From assembly GCA_028583405.1 (NCBI GenBank), contig CM053246.1:23160412-23224411 (forward strand): a stretch of DNA of 64,000 nucleotides. The letters run 5' to 3'. Below, one piece after another: positions 18,552 through 64,000 of the stretch (within the stretch, counting starts at the first letter, position 1; every line of letters begins with the position of its first letter). This DNA is from Pogonophryne albipinna (lineage: Eukaryota > Chordata > Actinopteri > Perciformes > Artedidraconidae). The position numbers and the translations under genes are program-made. Under the pieces are notes generated by a model, which did no database searches, was not told the DNA's origin, and was given only the letters and a program-made list of their open reading frames with translations.

Positions 18552-18914
18552 AAACAAGCTAGTGTGTGCTTGTAACCCTGCCGTGGATTAGACGGCAGTC
18601 TGACTTCTGGGGAGTGCTGTTGAAGGAGGAATGGGACAAACACTAATACACATAAACAAACACGGGGACATAGCTTTGTATCAGAGCTGTGAACTCATAC
18701 AGCCAATGACATTTAACATTGCCTTCTTTTCCTATGGTATATGCCTAGTAGAGCAATTATTTGCTGTACTTGTACATCTCATGAATCAATTTAAAAAGTG
18801 CATAAATCAGGATTAGCCATGTCTAAACGTGCACAACCTTCACGCATGAACTGGATTGTGTATCTAAATGTGGTTTTCTCAAATGTCTAAACCGTGTTTC
18901 CCTGTGTGTTGCAG

Positions 18915-58571
<39,657 letters not shown>

Positions 58572-59922
58572 ACAACCCCTCCCTCCATATCTCCTTTCCC
58601 TGCAGGATGCACACTAGAGCTGAGGAACAAAAGTTGAAGGAACAAGCGGCGGAGAAATGCAGTATTCTTTTTCCAGCAGGTGGCAGCGCAGAGCTCGCCA
58701 GCTTCTTGGACTGCAAACAGCTGAAAATATGAGGGAGGAAACGGGTCGGATGACTGCTTCCTGTTTCACTTAATGTTTACGTTTGAGTGAACAAAACGTA
58801 AACGTCACAGGTGACAGGCGAGGGTGGATCATCATGAGGCTCAGCAGCCGTTATCTACACGTTTATTGTTGAGTTCTCATTATAGGAAAGCTGGGTAAAT
58901 ACACACAATGGCTCTTATTGGTGGATTATTTAGCTCCGCCTTGTGACCAGATATTGCTACTGCAGTTAGTTCATTTATCTGTGTGAAATTATGATTTATG
59001 TAGCTGAAAATTACAATCAGTCTCACAATTTACATAATATTTTCAATGAGTGAAACAGCTACAGGTGCCGATATATTACACGTTTAATGCATAGATTTGT
59101 AGAGACCTTCAGCGCAGCAAAGCTACAGCACTCTGAAAAAAGAATACTGCATTCAGTCTTAAACAAAAACAACACAAAAAGTTGTATTTCTTTATAGTAA
59201 TATAACGTTAATAATGTTGTCATATAAATATGTATAACTAATTATTGATTTTTGTAATAATCTTGTACAGTTCAGAAAAAAGGAAAAGTTCTTTGTTATT
59301 TTTTTTTTACCATTTGGAAATTGAATGTCAGCTCCCTAGATGTTGGTAAGCACAGTCGGTCGAGTCCAAACGCTGAAGACCCACAGTGACAGCCTGCAGA
59401 GAGCTTGATGTCACGGGTTGAACTCATGGTGTGAATTATCACTAAACGCGCATGCAGCCATACATTAGTTCACAGTTGTGGTGCCTGCAGAAATGGGCTC
59501 TTTTTGAGTGAATGTCTCCAAATTGTTGTTTTTTAAATAACTGGTTGTACATTTGAAAATGTTTTTTAAATTCATTTGTTAATTTTATTGTTTTAGAGTG
59601 CACAGTTTGTCTTTGGAGTGTGCAAACAAGCAGTATAGTTGGAGGTAAAAGGACTTACATTGGTTCTTTTTACAGTCTTTAAAAAAGGCTTCTATTGATC
59701 CAGATAATCCATCACAGTACTCATGGAGGAACTGATTATACCTGCCTGTGTTACATAACGCTGTGCAGACAACACCTACAGGAAGTACTCAAAGTAGTCA
59801 CCTGTTCATACCTGTTACTGTTATCCAACTTCCCTGTAAATATAGAGCCAGTGCGTTAAATTAGGTAACTCTAACGTTCAGTATGCTCTAAAGTATCTGT
59901 TACAAAGCACAATCCATCCCTA

Positions 59923-59928
59923 AATAAA
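59923..59928 (+). promoter_or_regulatory. Possible polyadenylation signal
   Basis: AATAAA about 1.35 kb after the rabgap1 stop. Weak support, since the hexamer is common in AT-rich DNA. Confidence 0.3.
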
Positions 59929-60100
59929 CACCTAGCAAAGCATAAATAAGCTAAATTAAGCTGCACGTTCCCCCCCGTCATTGCCAAACAGTCTCAGGCC
60001 ATTTTGCAAAGCTATGTCTGGTTATAACAACACACTCTTTAATTGATTGATGTTTATACCTGAATCTTTCCTGTGGTCAGTTGCTGTGCTAACTATTCAG

Positions 60101-60106
60101 AATAAA
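60101..60106 (+). promoter_or_regulatory. Possible polyadenylation signal
   Basis: AATAAA about 1.5 kb after the rabgap1 stop, another candidate. Confidence 0.3.
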
Positions 60107-61311
60107 CTGTATTAAATGTTACCAGCCAACTAGTTATTTCTTGAAATTGAGAACTTATAAACTCTAAATCTTAAAATGTAGCGATCTTTATTTATGTACA
60201 GGTAATTAGTCAAATAAATGCATGTATGCTTGACATATTAATGCAACAAGGGACTACTAACTTTAAGAACTAAATAAATGAAAACAAACAACATACATGT
60301 TCTACTTATTACTACATTGCTGCTTGCTAATAACAATATTAGGATTGAGGACCACAGCCACGACACAAGGATGATTCATTGTATGTGTACTCGGTTGAAA
60401 ATAACAAGAAATTGCCAAAAAGTCTGTGTAGCTTTAACATGTATGTTAGTGCTGTGTTAGCAGAACGCTGCAGTGTAGGTGCCAAATATCCCCATTGATT
60501 ATCCACTGCTGTTGTCACTGAAATCAGCCTTTGGACTCGGACCAAGCCCATGTGTAGTTGTGTGTGTTATTGGGTGTGTATGTTCTTGTGTGTTCTGCAC
60601 TGTAACCTAAGTGGTTGAAGTTGAAATGGTTTCTTCTTCACATGGCTGCCTTTTCTGTTGATGACTGAAGCCGTTGCCTGAGGAGAGGAAAGCCATCTGA
60701 CAGTTTGTAATGTCGGAGAGTGTCTGCGGTGCGATAAGAGCGTCCCCTCTGCTCCGTCCCCAGACGTCTGTCCCTACAACCATGTCTTCTGATCCTATTG
60801 ACAGATCTGCTGAATCTCATTTTCAGCAGTATGCTTGACACATTTCCATCGAGAGCCCCCCAGTACGACCATTGTCCTCTCACTGGCGGCCTCTGAGGAA
60901 ATGCATCAATATCATGGCCAGGGAGAAAAAGGAATCATTGAATGTGTTTTGCATTTCCAGGACATTCCTTCTTCACAATCGTTCATCATTCAAAGTCCTA
61001 CAACCGGTTAAATGTAAACTGTGGGCAAGTTGTCTTTTATGTGCACTAACACAATGTTGATATTTTAAACACTATTTCAAGATGTAAGTTTGTTTAAAAG
61101 TAATCCTGAGCACAGAGCATAATTATTTTTTAACTGATGATTTAATGTCGCAGAGAGGACAGATGCCAATTTGTAATCCACTCTAATTCATTTAATTTGT
61201 AACGCCTACAAGAGCAGGCAGGGAGTCGCGTTAGAGGTGTGTGTGTTACACAGAGAGGGACTGGTCCGACTCCAACACTGTTCGCTGTACAGTAACTGTC
61301 TGATCCGCATT

Positions 61312-61317
61312 AATAAA
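61312..61317 (+). promoter_or_regulatory. Possible distal polyadenylation signal
   Basis: AATAAA followed by a T-rich stretch (CAGTTTTTCTG) that could serve as a downstream element. It lies about 2.7 kb after the stop. Confidence 0.35.
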
Positions 61318-62958
61318 TCTCAGTTTTTCTGTTCATGCACTTTGGGCTCTTATTGAAGAACAAAATGTTTACTTTAGTTATTGATTGTGGACAGCTTAAA
61401 TCATGTATTATTAAAACTGAGATATTTCCCCCTCATTAAATAATGTTATGAAAAAAAGTGAACTTAAATGACTCTACTGAAAACAACGATTTTTTGATGA
61501 TTGTGTAATTTATTAGTGCGTAATTTATGCTTAAAATGATGACACTACTCCTACAAACAACATAACATTTTAAATGTAGTCTTTACTTCCTTTACCAAAT
61601 TTAAAACTAAGAGCTTATGTTAATTATATTGTTAATCGGACTGATTTAAACACAAAAGTAGTAAACTTCAGGCACACAGCTTAAAGGAGTATGAGTAATG
61701 GGGCGTTTTGAAATACCCTTATTGGTCACTTTGCTTGTTCATGAAACAATTGATTTAAATAAAAATGTCGACCTCAGCACGTCTTAATCTGTTTCAAATG
61801 AGGGAATAACTGAGCCTCACCTTCTTGTGCCTTCATTAGGAGGTGTGTCCTGATTGGATAATTGGATAATTGGACAACATGTGGGACATTATGAGTTTCC
61901 TCATTAAGGATTTTTAACCCATTTTCTGTAGAGAATTTGTTTTGGTTTGTTTGAGTTATTTTCAGGACTCACTCATTAGCAACCAAACCATTATCTTATT
62001 AAACTGCCACACAACCAAAACATCTCAGGTTAAATATCAGCCTCGGGATAGTTGTCACATCTCAAAGCCCCTCGCTCACATTTGCACATTGTACTTTGGG
62101 TCAATTGAATTTTAAAGAGCCAACAAATTAAATAAATGTGGATCTCAGTGTTTGTGCGCACTACTACTTTTAATTCGTTTATTCATTTCAATGTACATTT
62201 TGTATTACCACACATATAATAATTGTATTTTGAAGGGAGTTATTCGAATTCTTAGACACATTTTAGCGACAAAACTTTTGTTTCCGAAATAACAAAAAAC
62301 AGGTCCAATTGAAATTCGTGTTGCAGTTATAGGTCGCATTGCAATGTTTACCCTTCCAAAGAGCATGTATCAGCCAATATAACACATTATTTCTGTAGAA
62401 ATCCATGACTGAACATGTTAACTGTTTATTTTGCACTGCATCACCTTGCACCATGTGTGCACTTAGCAGTCAAAACTTACAAGGATTGCTGAAACAACGT
62501 CTAATGTAACACTCATATTGTGTGGAAAATTGAAAAAACGAAACAATAAAGCAGTAAAGAATAAATGATCATAGCTATATATAGTAATATCTGATAATAT
62601 GTTAGTGAGTCAAACTTATGATTACATGTCCAACTGAATGAGCAAAAAGTGTACTGTCAATAAGTCTTTACACCTTTTAATGAAAAAATGAAATAGCATT
62701 CATGTCATTTCTACTCATGAAGTGACTTGAAATAGAACAGACATGTGACCATTTGGATCAGCTTACTGATGTTTTGAACTCTAGTTTCTAAAGAAGAAAA
62801 TGGGAGTTGCACGCAACAGTTTCCAACTGAAAATTAGAAACTTTAATATCCTTATTTCACTTAAACTTGGCAAATTCCCTGAATGTGATGGACATCTCAT
62901 TACAGTTGGACAAATAAAAACACCTGCTGCACAAATACTTGCTACTCTTTCGGGGTCG
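61318..62958. other. Tail-to-tail intergenic region with IFI44-like 3' UTR
   Basis: AT-rich DNA between the rabgap1 end and the IFI44-like stop. The right part should be the 3' UTR of the minus-strand gene. No other gene. Confidence 0.55.
62425..62430 (-). promoter_or_regulatory. Possible polyadenylation signal of the IFI44-like gene
   Basis: AATAAA on the minus strand about 0.53 kb after the stop of the IFI44-like exon. It is one of several candidates. Confidence 0.25.
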
Positions 62959-63147
62959 TCACACTTCAATGTTGCTGAATTTGTCACTAATGTCATCAAA
63001 GTAGTTGTCTGTGAAGCGAAGCATCTGGATGATGGCGCTCAGCAACAGGGTAGTGCAGTCCGGGTCCAACTCCAACTCCTCGCTGTAGTTCTTCACGGGA
63101 ACAACACAGGACAGCGGCACACCGAGACGAGCGCTGACCTCCTGCAT
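62959..63147 (-). CDS. Last exon of an interferon-induced protein 44-like gene
   Basis: On the minus strand a 62-codon exon starts after acceptor GATTCAG and ends with a stop at 62959-62961. It encodes EVSARLGVPLSCVVPVKNYS, then an acidic ELELDPD, then LLLSAIIQML and YFDDISDKF. This is the characteristic C-terminus of the IFI44/IFI44L family, cytoplasmic proteins with a GTPase-like domain induced by interferon and implicated in antiviral responses. The remaining exons must lie right of the window. The gene points toward rabgap1 (tail to tail). The family is often expanded in fish, so the exact orthologue cannot be named. The upstream in-frame MI before the acceptor is intron. Confidence 0.82.
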   Translation of the reverse strand: MQEVSARLGVPLSCVVPVKNYSEELELDPDCTTLLLSAIIQMLRFTDNYFDDISDKFSNIEV

Positions 63148-64000
63148 CTGAATCACAAAAGGTTTAAATTAAACCCGTTCATGCCTTTTTCTAAAGACAA
63201 CAAAGAATGATGTCTGCTTTTGTGAAATCACAGCTAAATGTTGTTTGCATTTGTCTGTTCAACATTGTAATAGGGGTTGTAAAAGACATGCAGAAGAGAA
63301 AGACTCAAATTATTGTTAAAAACATCTTCAATACATTTACGGTCAATATCATTTTAATCAGCCTGATTAGATCACACAACGTTAAGGATATAAATAATCT
63401 TTGACTGGCTTGTCAGCCTATATATCTTGCTATTAAGGTAAAAAATAAGTCAAATGAAAGCAGCATGCCGTGATGGAAGGTGGTACTTCAAGGGCCCCGG
63501 TTGACGTAGCAGTTAAGTGCCGTGACTGCTGGAGGCCAGCCGCGCCAGTGAACATTGCACAGGAAATGATGTGTTGCATATCTTGAACCACCTCAGGTTT
63601 CCACTATGTGGCGCTAGAGAACACGCGCTTCACCAACAGTATGTTGCTCATGTGTAGAACAGACATCGTAATATTCATGCCTCACATTCAAATAAGGCAT
63701 GTGAAAAGTGCAAAATGGCCGACTTCCTGTTGGGTTTACGAAATGACACCAAGAGGCACTTTTGTGCATCCCATCATTCTCTACATGCCCACCAAATGTC
63801 ATACTTGTAAGTGAAGCCACCACGAGGGGCTGCCTTTTAGCAGATTTGTAGGGGACGCTTTAGAGCTTTTTCCCCACAACCAGAAAACGAGACACCCTAA
63901 AATAAAACATTTTTCAACAGTCCTTACAATTAAAAAAAAATAAAAATAAACTTTTGGTAAACGTTAAGGCCTTCACAATGCAAACATTTAGTGCTCAGTA
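63148..64000 (-). other. Probable intron of the IFI44-like gene
   Basis: Left of the missing upstream exons and right of the last exon's acceptor. No further exon was recognised before the window edge. Confidence 0.5.

Larger units (their letters stand above)
58572..61317 (+). other. Probable rabgap1 3' UTR
   Basis: AT-rich sequence without convincing ORFs follows the stop. Possible polyadenylation signals AATAAA occur at 59923-59928, 60101-60106 and 61312-61317, so the message may end at several places. I chose the last one as the outer limit; the true end is unknown. Confidence 0.5.

Noticed and set aside
62800..63210. 136-residue plus-strand frame
   Set aside because: It overlaps the IFI44-like exon on the opposite strand, which has a clear family motif and splice site. 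The plus frame is its shadow.

Overview
The window is eukaryotic, vertebrate and almost certainly a ray-finned fish. It has intron-split coding sequence with canonical GT/AG junctions, long TG microsatellites, and relics of hAT, TTAA-bounded, Gmr1-like LTR and CR1/L2/Rex1-type LINE elements. There is no bacterial gene organisation, no CRISPR array and no rRNA.

The main gene runs left to right on the + strand from 18915 to 58571. Thirteen exons encode the last 483 residues of rabgap1 (GAPCenA, a Rab GTPase-activating protein). The first six exons (18915-38258) carry the TBC GAP domain with both catalytic fingers. The last seven (51150-58571) encode a coiled-coil tail and the stop codon. The N-terminal half (PTB region and start of TBC) was not found and is presumably left of the window, so 1-18914 is probably intron. 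Every exon begins and ends between codons (phase 0). Two candidate internal promoters with their own first coding exons fit this frame. One (37058-37189) would splice to the last TBC exon. The other (46537-46659, under GC boxes) would splice directly to the coiled-coil exons and make a TBC-less short form.

The left 18.9 kb holds a hAT relic with a perfect 8-bp target duplication (5808-7272) and a decayed LTR retrotransposon (8477-11928). The latter has an LTR, a tRNA-Pro-type primer site and a gag with a large heptad-coding minisatellite, a SCAN-like capsid and one zinc knuckle, but no pol and no 3' LTR that I can see. Inside rabgap1 introns are two back-to-back TTAA-bounded elements (20511-22574), an L2-like LINE end (33448-34160, minus) and a LINE with endonuclease and reverse transcriptase relics (41945-45685, minus). 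That LINE is split by a 0.65-kb inverted-repeat element containing a 23-bp perfect hairpin.

Four long TG tracts (about 180-300 bp) lie in rabgap1, all TG on the sense strand and all within 400 bp of an exon. The fourth ends exactly at the splice acceptor of the exon at 54257, with no pyrimidine tract between. This is the most unusual signal in the window.

At the right edge the last exon of a convergent gene lies on the minus strand (62959-63147). It encodes the C-terminus of an interferon-induced protein 44-like GTPase-family protein. The rest of the window is intron, UTR or intergenic DNA in which I see no gene. All identifications rest on reading the sequence and on remembered family features; no database search was run.
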